From positions 9,095,975 to 9,159,974 of the forward strand of contig OW203731.1 of the NCBI GenBank assembly GCA_934045075.1: a DNA stretch of 64,000 nt. Reading direction: 5' to 3'. The translations under genes and the position numbers were made by a program. A model generated the notes under the pieces. That model was not told where the DNA came from. It was given only the letters and a program-made list of their open reading frames with translations, and searched no databases. The stretch is from Yponomeuta sedellus (Eukaryota; Arthropoda; Insecta; Lepidoptera; Yponomeutidae). This document shows, piece after piece, positions 11,981-23,589 of the stretch; the first letter of the stretch is position 1, and the number at the start of each line of letters is the position of its first letter.

Positions 11981-12521
11981 GACATGCAGCGTCGTCGCCG
12001 CCGCGAGCGCCGCCACGTGGCTACCGCACACGCATCGCACCAAATTGGCACTCGCTAGCTCACAACAAACACCCCCAAAAAGATTTTGTGATCAGGATCA
12101 CACGCATTTCATCGCTATTATTATAGTTTTATGGGAAAATTTCAACTATATTTTCCAATGCCACATAACAATATTGGTACTTATGTTGGTATCAATTTCG
12201 TACCTACCTACTTAAATTGTCCACGCAACTCTAAACTTCGTTTGTAAACGTATTCTTAAAATTATGAGACACGCCACGTGGCTTTGGCATGGCGTGGCGT
12301 AGCTCAATTAAGTACTTATTTCAGGATTTGAAATAAATACTTATTTTATGTAGACTTCTCCTTTTTCAGTATTATGTAGACCAAAGGGTGATTTTACAAA
12401 TCAGATAATAATAGTTGGTGTAATTATTTGAAAATGTATTTGTTTCGCATAAAGTTACCAAATAGCCTATCTGATTGTTTAACTGCATATCTGCTTAACA
12501 ATTTTATTTGAATAAAAGTAC

Positions 12522-12652
12522 CCGTCATCGTCGTCATGCTATACTAGTCCACTGTTGGACATAGCCCTCCCCCAATGAGCGCCATCTTCAGCTTGCAGCA
12601 TCCAGCATCATGCCTGCAGTTTTTCGCAGATTGTCATCCCACCTAGTCGGAG
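12522..12652 (+). repeat. Dispersed Lepidoptera-type repeat (TCCACTGCTGGACATAG family)
   Basis: The core ACTAGTCCACTGTTGGACATAGCCCTCCCCCAA is preceded by short CGTCATC repeats. Related copies lie at 33285-33412 (reverse) and 56955-57190. This motif is very common in moth and butterfly genomes and is usually attached to LINE debris. Confidence 0.75.
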
Positions 12653-15600
12653 TACTAAAAAGTACTACAACAACAAATATTCTCGAATGATATCCATTTA
12701 AACGTTACAGACATTTTGTTGCTAACAGTGTTGAAACCTGCAATGGTGCGTGAAATATACCTACATTAGTTGAAGGTTCTCTATGCAAATAAAAAAAGCA
12801 AACCTTAATATTTTCGTACCGATTAATGTTTTCAACATAACAGTTCAAATACATAAATTAAAATTGTAGACTTTTAATAGTTTTCATCGTTTTAGTCTTA
12901 GGAAATACTTAGGTATATCAATTGCAAGACAGCTTAGGAAGTCAAATTAAACAACTCCATAATTGTACATAATTTAGTTCTTAAGGAAAAAAGCTTTTTT
13001 TTAAATATTGTTTTGATAAAAAAGGTGACAACAGAGAGAGTTGTTATTTATGAAATAACTATTCCTATCAAAAACTCCTTGAACGAAGTTTAAGTGGCCA
13101 TTCCCGTTACCCAAAACAATTTTAACTTCTTCTGGGGAGTGTTACCTATATATAAGGGTTTTTTTTTTCGTAAATAATACTGCAAAGCTTCTAACAATAT
13201 TATGTTATTGTTGGTTATTAGCGAGAGACACTACATATTTCAGTTGTTATAAAAATACTTGTGCACAAGTTTGGGTAGTGAACCCCGAAGTAGGTACCTA
13301 CCTAACTAGGCACTTAAATACTCTAAACACTTAATTAATTAACGAGACAATAAATAGATAGATTAACAAAATAAACATATCACCAGAAATATATTAAAAT
13401 CTATTTATTTGTGAACGATTTGGTGGAAATCGTAATCTTTGCTTTGTATTTTCGGTTTATTTCATTTTTTTATTTTCTTACTAACAATTTTTTTATTAAA
13501 TTTCACACATAATCATTGTTATTACTATTCCCAACCATTTGAAACGAAAAACGATCATGCGAATGCGACTTATTCGACGAAAACCGCAAAACGTGCTGCA
13601 TAAATGTGTTTTCCACTGTGCCCCCAGAAATAGGCTATGTTTGGTGAAAAAAATCATAAATATTAGTTTTTCTTATTGGTTCCCTATAGGCGCTGAGTGT
13701 TACTAAGGGCTGGAATAGAAAAAGGCTCCGGGAAGGGCCGAGAAAGTGCTCTGCACGCGGCCGATAGTGCGCGCGCTAGCGCTGCATCGACCTTTCATTC
13801 GACTGTCGGCTGGCGTACAGTGAACACTACCTACATTAAACGGTAATTTTGTTCTAAAATTATCAATAAAATTACCTATTCTGTAATGAATTTTTATTGT
13901 GAAATAATTGGGGAAAATTATTTAGTAATTTATTTGAAAATTATGTTTATGTTATGTAGGTAACTAGGTAGGTACCTATACTTACCGACATTCGAGTTAA
14001 GGGTAGCTAGCACGATGGTCAGTAAATGTAATACCTACGTAAGAAGAAGAAGGTAGCTTGCCTGTAGATATCTAGGCTTTGAATGCAAGATCTATAGAAT
14101 TGCATAAAAATATTATACGGAATACAATAAAATAAAAATTGTGGCGTAGGTAAGTTGGCCTACTACGTAATTAAGTAGAAATATCATCAAATCTTACTGT
14201 CACAGAGAATTAAATATAATCCAATATCAATATTGAAGTAGGGTGCATAAAAAGAAGCCTACCCGAACGACGACGTACTCGCCGAGTCTGGCGCACCCTG
14301 GGCAATCAGCGAGTCCTCACGCTGATTGGCAAATCCTTTACACACGCTAAGGAGAAGAATGTTGAACTAATTTTTAATAATACATCTATGTCTATCATAT
14401 ATAAACATCTACATATAGCATATATATACAGCTATGTTCAGCATATATATATACATCTATGTATAGCATATACCTAACAAAGTCTCGAATCATTATAGAT
14501 ACACGCGCTTGTTATTTAAGTGATCGAAAATATCATGACACATGAAGCACTTTCTGTCCTGGAATATCAGAGAATTGATCAACTACAAAAATTAATAAAA
14601 TTCAATTTTAACAATTTTATTCACTATAAAAACATAATGTATCCTCAATGAAAGTCAAAGCTGTTAGTTTCCTATGTGGAAAATGTTAAGTTAACAAAGA
14701 AACTCCAAATTATTCAAAATATTTGGATTACACACGGAAACTTTTAAGTAGTTTTAAGGATTTTGTTTTGTAGTAACGGTCTTGTTAGACCTGTAATTGC
14801 TTTAAATCATGTGTGTGGTAAATAAATAGAATGTCTTCTTTGTACGGCAATAATTTTCCATAGTCTGTGACATTGCCACATCACGTACCTATAGTACAAA
14901 TTTCATAAAGTTAGATGGTATGTGTAATGTTTACAAAAAAACTCTTAGAACAATCGTATTGTAAAACAAAAATTAAAACGCTAATTGACGAATTCTTAAA
15001 CTATTGTATTAATACTTTTGAATAAAAAAGTAATTTTTCACATACCTACCTATAAAATTTTCTTTTATTATATATTATATTTGTCTTTAAATTTTCAGAT
15101 AGGTAGGTACCTACTTAGTTTTTATTATTATATTTATTGTACACGAAACATCAAATACGATATTACATAAGAAATAACATCTACAAAGGCGAGCTAATCT
15201 TTCTAAGAGACATTTTGCACTTACTACTTATTTTTTTATCAACTAAGTAGTATAAGAGAAATTATTTAAAACCAATGGTGTTATTTATAAAAACGCAATT
15301 CCTCTAAGACATTGTCCAGAGGCAGTTTAATAATCTGTGGTTTTCCCTTTAGCTGTTAAAAGGGATCCTGTTTTATGAATAAGACTGTATGTAGGAGTAT
15401 AAACAAATTTATATCTGAGAAATGTAATATTATTTTCTAAGGCTGGCAATTACTACATCTGTTAAAAATATTTATCCTATTTTACCATACGAAAAAAATA
15501 CGATTGTGCGAGCGAGAGGGAATGCTGAGGTAGTTCGCTTTGCTCTTAATGGCTTTTGAAATAAAAACTAGCCAAGTGCGAGTTGAACTCGTACACAGAA

Positions 15601-16302
15601 GGTTCCTTGACACCGCATAAAATAATAATGAACTACGAATTAAAAAAAAAGTTTTCTTTCATCAGTTCGAGACCCTAAGCAGAGTTCTACTAATATTTGG
15701 CTAGATTTTATTGTTTACTGTCATCCTATAAGGACTGCACTATAATCACACCAAGCTTAACAGTTGTGTTACGCAGCCAGTTACGAAACGCAGTTGCGAA
15801 AACGGCCGGAGGGGTTGAATCTATCACTGTTTTAAAAAGTAGATAGAATTAGACATTATACATACCTACTTACAACCATATTTTTATACATTTATATATA
15901 AATACTACTTGTCGCATTTAGGGCGTGTAAATGGCGTTGAAATCCGGTTGCCTTATCGCACGTAGGGCTGCGATGCGACTATCTAATCTTAGTAGCCACA
16001 CGATAAAACACTTCTCCTGGATATATTTTGAAGAGTTTATACTTGTGTCAGTGATTATAGCACAAAAAACGGGTCCTGTCGATGACTTTTTGGACCTAAA
16101 GCTTGACTGCCTGCTTAGAAAACTTTGCTTAGATACCTACTTTCTAATCAGTATACGGAATGTTACCAACGATAGTATTCAGAGTCGAGTAGAGAGTGGA
16201 GAACACTTAATTGAAAGAAAGAAAGAAAAACATTTATTGCAAATACAGTTACATACAAATTAAATTAAAATACAAAGACAAAGTATGGACAGTAAAAATT
16301 AC
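12653..16302. other. AT-rich non-coding stretch
   Basis: No gene is supported. It contains many GTAGGTACCTAC-like motifs, a run of imperfect ATATAGCATATATA repeats at 14390-14470, and a small GC-rich patch at 13720-13820 that could be a promoter. A possible 49-bp mini-exon at 13986-14034 (minus) is listed among the rejected items. Confidence 0.5.
14265..14335 (+). repeat. Dispersed repeat, copy 1
   Basis: A block with ACTCGCCGAGTCTGGCGCACC and CAATCAGCGAGTCC followed by CGCTGATTGGCAAATCCTTT recurs in reverse at 41650-41762. The repeated arms CAATCAGCG and CGCTGATTG also give it a small internal hairpin. Its class is unknown. Confidence 0.6.
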
Positions 16303-16315
16303 TAAAAACTACTTT

Positions 16316-16578
16316 AAAAACCTATTTAGAGGCTAAAAATTCCACCCATGCCGGGATTCAAACCCGCGACCTCTGGCTATCTGTACGTAATACAGTGAAT
16401 ATTGTAAAGAGGTTCGAAATTTCACTGATGCCGGTGAGTCGCCCATTAGCTCAGTTGGAAAGAGCGCTGGCACGGATAGCCAGAGGTTGAGGGTTCGAAT
16501 CCCGGCATGGGTGGAATTTTTAGCCTCTAAATAGGTTTTTAAAATTGTCCTTAGCACGGGTTAGTGCATTAAAAAGAA
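16316..16578 (+). mobile_element. tRNA-like SINE (family B), foldback copy with target duplication
   Basis: A full sense unit, with tRNA-like cloverleaf at 16440-16513, is preceded by an inverted copy of its own 3' part (from 16316). Both lie between 13-bp direct repeats TAAAAACTACTTT at 16303-16315 and 16579-16591. The cloverleaf has a 7-bp acceptor stem (CGCCCAT with ATGGGTG, one G-T), an A-box-like TAGCTCAGTTGG, a CTGGC/GCCAG anticodon stem and a B-box GGTTCGAATCC. The 3' tail ends TTAGTGCATTAAAAA. The duplication shows the inverted part came in with the element. Confidence 0.85.
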
Positions 16579-17179
16579 TAAAAACTACTTTGTCGTGGTG
16601 TGTCTCTGCTGCTGGAAATGGCAACTGACTCAGCATAGTGCTGGGGGCGTGAACCCTCAGCGCTGATTTTCAGTCAATACCGCATGCTCTAGAGCGCGGC
16701 GCGGCCTGTTACAAAGTAATAAATAAAACAATATAATAAAGACATTCAACATAACAGTAAATACAGTCAACATAATAATAAACGTGTATAAACATAATTA
16801 AAATATTGCTCTATAGTTAGGTCAACTTAGCGAATTATGTTAATTAATAATACATATATGAGCATATTCATATAAAAACAAATATACCTTGATATAATGT
16901 ACTTGTATTTAAATATGAAGTATTAATTATATATACATACATGTATATGGTAAAGATAGATTAAATACGTAAAGTATCCTCGATGCGATCACATACTCGT
17001 AGTTACGTCAACTAGTCTTAGCGTTGCACCCAATTGCACCCACAAAGAGGAAGCGAAGTTGGTGAAGCGTAATAGGTTTGCCAGGATCGTGACAAGTAAC
17101 AACCTACCTCTACCTGCCTACGCATCGCTACCTACACGTCAGTATAAAAAGATAATAACAAAAAAATATTAATTTATTT

Positions 17180-17424
17180 GGGGCTGCAAGTGATGCAAAT
17201 TACTTCAGCCAGATATCGCTGCCTGTACGAAATACAGAGAATATGGAAAAGAGGTTCGAAATTTCACTGATGCTGGTGAGTCGCCCATTAGCTCAGTTGG
17301 AAAGAGCGCTGGCACGGATAACCAGAGGTCGCGAGTTCGAATCCCGGCATGGGTGGAATTTATAGCCTCTAAATAGGTTTTTAAAAATTGTCCTTAGCAC
17401 GGGTTAGTGCATTAAAAAGAATAT
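17180..17424 (+). mobile_element. tRNA-like SINE (family B), long copy
   Basis: This copy includes about 100 bp upstream of the tRNA-like region (GGGGCTGCAAGTGATGCAAA through TTTCACTGATG), the cloverleaf at 17282-17355, and the shared 3' tail. The same upstream segment is seen reversed at 36850-36960, so it is part of the element. Target duplications are unclear. Confidence 0.85.
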
Positions 17425-17896
17425 AAAAAAAATTTAGAAACTCGGGATTCCTCGGAATGTTTTTTGTCTCTGTTAGCAAATAGCCACTAGTTTATAATTT
17501 CATTAACTATACATTTTTATAACGTGCACCAATGATAAATCATGTAACTACAAACTTTTTATAGCGTATAACATTGATGGTACTAGAAAATACATTTGGC
17601 ACTTAGTGATGAAAGCAGCATTGATATTACTTTTAAATTCTAAAATATTATTACGCAGATTCAATTATTTGAATCTGCGTAATAGTATTCATTTAAATTA
17701 TTTCGCCTACTTAATTAATTATAAATAACTATGACTATATTTCCGGTATACAATAAAGCATATTTTATCTTATCTTATGACTTTACTTTTTCGGATGTCT
17801 GTACCTGTTAACCTGCTCCCAGAAAAAGGATATTTTCAAAGAATTGGCATCAATACAAAGTCATCAGACAATTTTGATACGTTAAAAACACAGAAC

Positions 17897-18112
17897 AGTC
17901 TGTTAGCTTTTGGAATATATCTGGGGCTCTGGAGTAGGCTTCGGTTTTCGCCGAAAGCACACGAGTGTAATACTACTTCCTGCTCCGTATAAAACTTTTC
18001 TTCACTATTTTGAAAAGTTATGTAAAGTTAGTGTCATATTAGTTCCGATATTTCTATTAATTAGAGGAAATATCCGATAGTAGCCGCGGTATATTCTAAA
18101 AACTAACAGACT
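17897..18112. mobile_element. MITE with inverted termini (AGTCTGTTAG family)
   Basis: A 216-bp element with imperfect terminal inverted repeats of about 28 bp: left AGTCTGTTAGCTTTTGGAAT, right (reversed) AGTCTGTTAGTTTTTAGAAT. It has no coding capacity. An internal small palindrome, CGGTTTTCGCCGAAA, is conserved in the copy at 22754. A third copy is at 35363. The superfamily is not clear from the ends. Confidence 0.75.
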
Positions 18113-18424
18113 ATATTATGATAAAGCTCCTTATTGTATCGGTTCTTTAAATACGATCCGTATATACCCTCTTGATCGCTCTATGTTAAAGCTTAGGGTT
18201 AACCAATTCCAGTCCTTAAAGTAAGAGGATAAGCTGATAATATACCTATAATATGTGCTCTGGTGTACAATAAAGAATATTCTTATCTTATTATATTGTG
18301 TGAGTAGAGTACTAGAGAGAAATATTTTTTAAAAGGTATGTATGTTTTTGCACACTTTTCTCCAGCGCAAGAATGTATGTTTTGAAATAGGGTTATGGTC
18401 AAGTATTATATCAACGTGAAAAAT

Positions 18425-18600
18425 AAAATTCTACACAGCACAATCCCTGTAGTGGTCCAAACTGGGATACGCTATCCGGTGGTAACCAGGCAAAGACACC
18501 ACAATTAAAACATATTAAGACACCTAGACTGAGGCCATTTGTACAAATGTAGGTGGCCCCCAGTGGAAATCCCAAACCCACGAACTTCAGCATGGTAAGG
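18425..18600 (-). mobile_element. tRNA-derived SINE-like repeat (family F)
   Basis: It shares the blocks GGTAACCAGGCAAAGACA and ACTGAGGCCATTTGTACAAA with copies at 27675-27858, 46385-46485 and 35305-35350. The open frame across it is not a gene. Confidence 0.6.
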
Positions 18601-18838
18601 CGATATCACGTGAGTTAAAATATTTCATATCTTCAGTTTTTTATCAGACTAGTACCTACATCTTTGAGGTGTGCCGAAAAGGAGCAATGCCTTGCAGACT
18701 TAACGTGCATCCGTGCCTAATTCAGGTAAGAATCCTAATTCAGGTATGAATTAGGAAGAGTTTCGAATGGTAAAATATACCTATTTAGTTTGAATGTTAT
18801 GAGAAAAAACCGGACAAACATGTGGGGAACGCACATTG

Positions 18839-19338
18839 TAGGGTTCCGTAGAAGGAGGGGTTTTTTCAGAAGTAACAACTGCATTAAAGTAATTTTCAAT
18901 GGAATGTATACGAAGTGTTCGTTTTATAATTTGGTCACTCGTTAACTTGTAAAGCCAAATTAGTCGTGAGAGTTTTCTTTTAAGTTTATTATATGTGCTA
19001 TTGACCTGAATTTTTTCACGTTTCTACAATAGTGAAAGGGGACGCTATACTGTAACAAAAATATAAATTTTTAAACAACTGATGTAACGACCAAACTATA
19101 GTGACCAAACCATACAAAAAACATTAAACAAAGTAACAAAAATAAAATTGCACCCTTAATTGTCCTTGGTGTAGGAGAGGCACCGTATTTTTTGTTTACT
19201 TTTATCCTACCGTTTTTTCTGCGTGATTAACGAGTCCCAAATTTGTGCTCCCTAATATTAATCGTCTCTGAACTAAGACGTGGACAAACAGACGGACGTA
19301 CATAGCGAAAGTATAACCTTTTTGACTACGGAACCCTA
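18839..19338. mobile_element. 500-bp non-autonomous element with 13-bp inverted termini
   Basis: The left end TAGGGTTCCGTAG (18839-18851) and right end CTACGGAACCCTA (19326-19338) are perfect inverted repeats. The interior carries no transposase. Related left-end sequence is at 54069-54200, and decayed relatives with GGAAAACGGAGCCC-like ends are at 42940-43030 and about 63150. Elements with a GGGTTCCGTA end are very common in Lepidoptera. Confidence 0.7.
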
Positions 19339-19704
19339 AAAAAATTATGCAGTAAGTGTTATAGCTTGAGACATTATTAATTCATAATTGCACAGGAGGA
19401 AAGGGTACAACATGTGGATTTTGTGCTAATGGCATTTTCTGCCTGTCGATAACTGGCTTCAAGTTGTAGGTATACCAAAAAAAGGACCACTTTGGAAGCT
19501 AACGTTATAGATTTCAGCAATATGGCGTAGGTGTCACCTTACTCACCACCCCAAGACTTACTAGATGAGTTGTGTGAGAATAGAAATACTTCCAACCAAT
19601 AAAGAGCTCAGGGGACGGACGGGTCTAATCGAATGATATAGGTAACGGTTCCATCTAACTGATACCGGGATAGTAGAAGAGATTCAATTGAACACAACCG
19701 CCGT

Positions 19705-20455
19705 TTAAACGGGCACTTGCCCAATCCCAGATTTATATGAGGATATTATGTTAATGGAATTTCGGAGCGAGCGGTGGCTCGGAGGCGGCGGCGGCGCGTG
19801 GTGCAGCTTCTTCCCTGAGCCGTGACGTCCGGTCGAGGTCAGCGGCCTCTCGCCGTCAAACGCACCGCTCCTCCTGACAATCTCCCAAATGTCATTCACG
19901 TCCTCTTCTCCTCGCCGTCCCTCCATTGTCGCGCTATTGACTCAGCGCCGGAAGCCCTCACTGTTTGTCTACCCACACTCGCCCATTCCTAAACGTCTTC
20001 TTGCGTCCTCATTGTCAAAATGGCGGAATGCACATTTTGCATGCAGATGATTACTAATGACTTGGAAACGAAGCAAGAGAACGTTCAATTTATTCGAATA
20101 CCATTGACCACGACGCAGCAGCAAGCGACATCAATGCATTCCTGGGATCAAAAAGAGCACGCGAATAACGGAGGTGTCGCCGGCGCGTCATATCGCTTCT
20201 GCGATAGATGTTGTCCCGGTTAATTGTAGTGCGATAGTGCCTGCACAGGCGCAGTCATCAGTGCTAACAGATTAATCGCGGCAATCTATCACACGTGCAG
20301 CCCGTGGCAGCGGCCCTTCTATTTGTAAACCGGCGCCGAGGGCCGCGCATTCTTCGCGTGCCTTCGTGCCATGCCGTCCGCGCGACTCCCGCGGCCCTAT
20401 GCCATACACCGCTAGTGCACTTTTCATGCCTCACAAATAGTTCATGTTGTTGCAG
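19705..20455. promoter_or_regulatory. CpG-rich zone with possible divergent starts
   Basis: This GC-rich zone contains two back-to-back open frames about 90 bp apart. A minus-strand ATG at 19926 gives MEGRRGEEDVNDIWEIVRR and an early possible donor. A plus-strand ATG at 20020, in good context (AAAATGGCG), gives MAECTFCMQMITNDLE and 67 codons in all. Neither has a recognisable domain. It may be a bidirectional promoter or simply CpG-rich conserved DNA; I cannot choose from sequence alone. Confidence 0.3.
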
Positions 20456-20534
20456 CGATGTACTGCGCTCAAATCGATACGCAACCCAACAGCCGCAAGT
20501 AGTCATGAGTGCCGGAGTCTTTGCCCTATTAAAG
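20456..20534 (+). CDS. Possible 79-bp exon, unidentified
   Basis: A good acceptor (TTCATGTTGTTGCAG) precedes a 79-bp block ending at a good donor (CTATTAAAG, then GTAATA). Two of the three frames are open. One of these contains an ATG near the end (MSAGVFALLK), so the block could be coding, or a leader ending in a start codon. The upstream 180 bp is also CpG-rich. No protein family is recognisable from so few residues. The plus-strand start at 20020 could belong to the same transcript, but no splice join is demonstrated. Confidence 0.3.
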
Positions 20535-20840
20535 GTAATACTACTGTACCTGTCAAGTGCTCGATATTGTTAAGAAGCTTTCGTCGAATTCTTTAACCTT
20601 CTACGGAGCTTGGTACCCGACTTCACTGAATTCATATAGCTTGTTTATTGGTGGATTTTATAGGAGTAAACGGGTACTTACAGTGAAGTTATTAGGTAGA
20701 TGCGTGTGCTGTAGGTTGCATCTGGAACAAATAATGGTAACGTTGATCACTATGTAAATATAGACGTAGAAGCAATTCAAAGTAAATCTTGGTGAAATTA
20801 TAGCAGGAGGGCGGAAGCAGACGACCACCGGCCGAGCCAC

Positions 20841-21649
20841 GGTCTATACACACCACCCCGTCACGCGATGTGTTTAGTTAGGCGCACGGACAGCATACAC
20901 AACAGGCAGACACATCTTGTTTGTCTTTTGTGGTTTTGTTCAAATCAACATTGACCTGGAAACGATCAAATAGCACGAGCTGCTCGATTCGATTTCCAAA
21001 TATTAGGATCTTTGATCAAGCTAGATGACTCTACAGTAATCGTCTGCAGTGCCTCGAACGTTCAAATTTTGTAGACAAGAATGACTGCCTGAAATTACTT
21101 CTCAATTCGGAAAACAGGAGTGGCATTGGCGATCTTTCAATCCAACAAAATAAGAAACAATCACAACCAAAATACTTGCAGTGAGTATTACTGACGTTGT
21201 CTAATCAAAAGGAATGTGTGTGGTAGCGTTTGAAACAAGACACTTGCACCAATAAACAATAGCGACAACGCACACAGCAGAACACAATACACACAAGTAG
21301 AAGCTATTGACGTCGTGATGCAGTTTGTTTATCAACGGCAGTTGAATTGATTGCGGGGTCATTGACTGACATAGGTATTTAATTTTAATACCACTGTGTC
21401 ATTTAAACGAGGCGACACTGTGCATTACTTGTCGTTTCTGCTCGATCGGAATTCGTTCACAAAATATATTTGGGGCAAGGTGTACCTGTCCATGAATGTA
21501 GACTCTACCATTTGTAGAGTTACAGCAGGTAACTTCGCAATGACACAGGTTATGCCTAGTGTGGGTGCTACTGTATATTGTAATGTAAATTGTCTTCTGT
21601 TCAATAAAGTTTATTTATTATTTATTAATGAAGTCTCGGTGTCTATAAA
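20841..21649. other. Non-coding stretch
   Basis: No gene is supported. An 88-codon frame at 21396-21662 has no domain, and its end overlaps the hairpin at 21650. No clear repeats were recognised. Confidence 0.4.
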
Positions 21650-21697
21650 TAGAGATATGTGAGATAAAATATTTTCTATATATCTCACATATCTCTA
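21650..21697. repeat. Perfect 17-bp inverted repeat (hairpin)
   Basis: The arms TAGAGATATGTGAGATA (21650-21666) and its exact reverse complement (21681-21697) are separated by 14 bp. It could be the stump of a small inverted-repeat element or a transcribed hairpin. Confidence 0.8.
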
Positions 21698-21904
21698 GGT
21701 ACACTAGGAAAAACAAATACAAAATATTTACAAAGATGTAGCTTAGAAGCAGCTTAAAGAGAATTGTCAAAAACCATTAATTCCAGATACTTTGGAGAGT
21801 TGCTGCAAGAAAAATTAGACGGATAGTGATGTGAATATTGATATACATACTTATATTTAATAATAATATACCTACATAAAGCTTATAGGTATACTAAGTT
21901 ATAA

Positions 21905-22700
21905 ACATACATATATTGTGAAACATATAACAAAGTTTTGGACGCGCTCAAATTTATTTAGTTGCTCTTTGGTCAAGTTAAGATAGCTGGCATTAGCGTA
22001 GTCGAGGATAAGGAGCAACAAAGATTTTTCAATTCTGGTCTCATTAGGCAGGAAATTCCGTAATCCTCTTAAAAAGGCCTTAGGCGAATTTTCCGACTCA
22101 CTTCTGCCAGCTGTAGTGACCAAGACATAGATACGCCTATCGACAATAACCCCCAGATTATTCACTTTCTCACTAAATGGAATTATTATTACGTCAAAAT
22201 GAACGCGGGGACGCTGTTTCCACTTGACTTTCGATATCAACCTCGGACTGTAGACAAAAGTACGTGTGTCTTTGAGGGATTGACCACCAAGCCACAAGAC
22301 GTACTCTTTTCTAAAATAGATCTAAATCAGTATTGGTATTGCCAAGGACATACTATCTACGAGAGTATGCGCATGAAGCTGGAAATCATTTGCAGAAAGA
22401 GTGGTAAGAAGAAGAAAGGTTCTCAAAGATGGTGAAGATAGCAAAGAGAAGAGGAAACAAGACGCCACCTTGTAGGACACCGGCATCGGCAGTAATATCA
22501 GAGCAAGCAAAAAGGACTCATCGATACGTATACATTGCTGATACCCATGCGATTAACTACGAAACCAGTCACCTTAGGAGACATGTATGGTAAGAGAGCC
22601 GAACCCAGTAAGATGTCAAATTTGTTGAACACATTGATGAAGTTCAACAACGTGAGGACAGTGATTTGACCTTTCTCTATCGCTAACCTTATGTCATGTG
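21905..22700 (-). pseudogene. Dead LINE reverse transcriptase fragment (Jockey/CR1-like)
   Basis: On the minus strand, fragments of a non-LTR retrotransposon polymerase run in order. First comes the first catalytic region (TVLTLLNF, then FNKFDILL) at about 22662-22600. A GVLQGGVLFPLLF block, matching the VPQGG motif, is at about 22480-22440. The YADD box reads as SANDFQLHAHT near 22402-22370. The thumb region, with NNLGVIVDRRI, LRGLRNFLP and LLLLILDYANASYLN, is at 22170-21950. Catalytic aspartates are replaced in both motifs (LLNF for LLDF, SAND for YADD). The frame is broken by stops and shifts, so it cannot be functional. The endonuclease domain and a clear 3' end are missing. The family assignment rests on motif order and the LRNFLP/LLLPILDY signature. 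Confidence 0.85.
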
Positions 22701-22753
22701 TAAGTATATATAGATAGGAAACACTTTATTATACACAATAAAGGAGAATAAAG

Positions 22754-22940
22754 TCTGTTAGCTTTTAGAATATACCTCGGGCTCTAGAGTAGGTTTCGGT
22801 TTTCGCCGAAACCACACGAGTGTAATACTGATGATCGAGTTCTGATTTCGAAATTTAGTGTCATATTAGTTCCGATATTTCTATTGCACGAATATATCCG
22901 ATTCTTTCTGATAGTAGCCGAGGTATATTATACTGTACAT
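22754..22940. mobile_element. MITE copy (AGTCTGTTAG family), right end degraded
   Basis: The left end AGTCTGTTAGCTTTTAGAAT and the interior block GGTTTCGGTTTTCGCCGAAA match the element at 17897. The right end stops at the AGCCGAGGTATATT part, without the outer inverted repeat. Confidence 0.7.
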
Positions 22941-23154
22941 GAATATTTCTTAACCTAAAAGTATTAACAGCAGTCTTATCACTAAAAGTGATCTCTTATA
23001 GATACATACGTTATTTATCTTCACTACTTTGTAAAACTGTTGAGTTGGGTAAATTAATCGTTGCATTGTAGTGGTGTGTTGAGTAAACTATTAAAAAAAA
23101 CACCAGGGCTTGGATGTTTACATGTTTGTGATGTCGTTGTTTCTGGATCCCACG

Positions 23155-23225
23155 ACATGGGGTATCCTAGTGTGGAGACAGAAGCAATGTATGTGCCTGT
23201 ATGTAAATGTTGAAAAATGTAAAAA
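23155..23225 (+). repeat. Dispersed repeat fragment
   Basis: Nearly identical to 10080-10145 (GGTATCCTAGTGTGG through ATGTGCCTGTATGTAAATG). Confidence 0.7.
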
Positions 23226-23589
23226 AAAATATTTGTAAATATTAGTGTAGTTTCACTGATAGTGAAACAAGTGTAAAGAAAATTCGAAATCAGATTATGT
23301 CGATTAGCTAGGCTTACTATCGTAGAGTCGACCTTTTCAACTCCATCATCAGTGTAAACATTTCTCAATTGAAGATTCCTCAATCGCACCCTGCCTAGCC
23401 AAGCCGTGTGTAGCCGAATATTCAAGCGATCTTAAAATAAATAATAAAAAAATATTCATGGACATACCTATTACACAGATCTCGTTAGCCCTATACCTAA
23501 TAAGTACAAATAAATGAGTTGTGTTATAGGTGCTAACTCGACGATAGATTTAATACAATAAATACATAGATAACATCCAAGACCCGAGA

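Noticed and set aside
11561..12043. 160-codon minus-strand open frame
   Set aside because: Composition is Ala/Arg/Ser-rich and follows CpG density. There is no domain, and other frames are open there too. I treat it as a leader or promoter.
13986..14034. 49-bp minus-strand mini-exon with a good acceptor and GTAAGT donor
   Set aside because: One frame is open (VLHLLTIVLATLNSNV), but with only 16 codons in a random-looking stretch chance is likely.
16440..16513. Possible functional tRNA gene
   Set aside because: The cloverleaf is good, but the sequence recurs with a fixed 3' tail and target duplications, and the anticodon loop lacks the usual U33. It is a SINE head.
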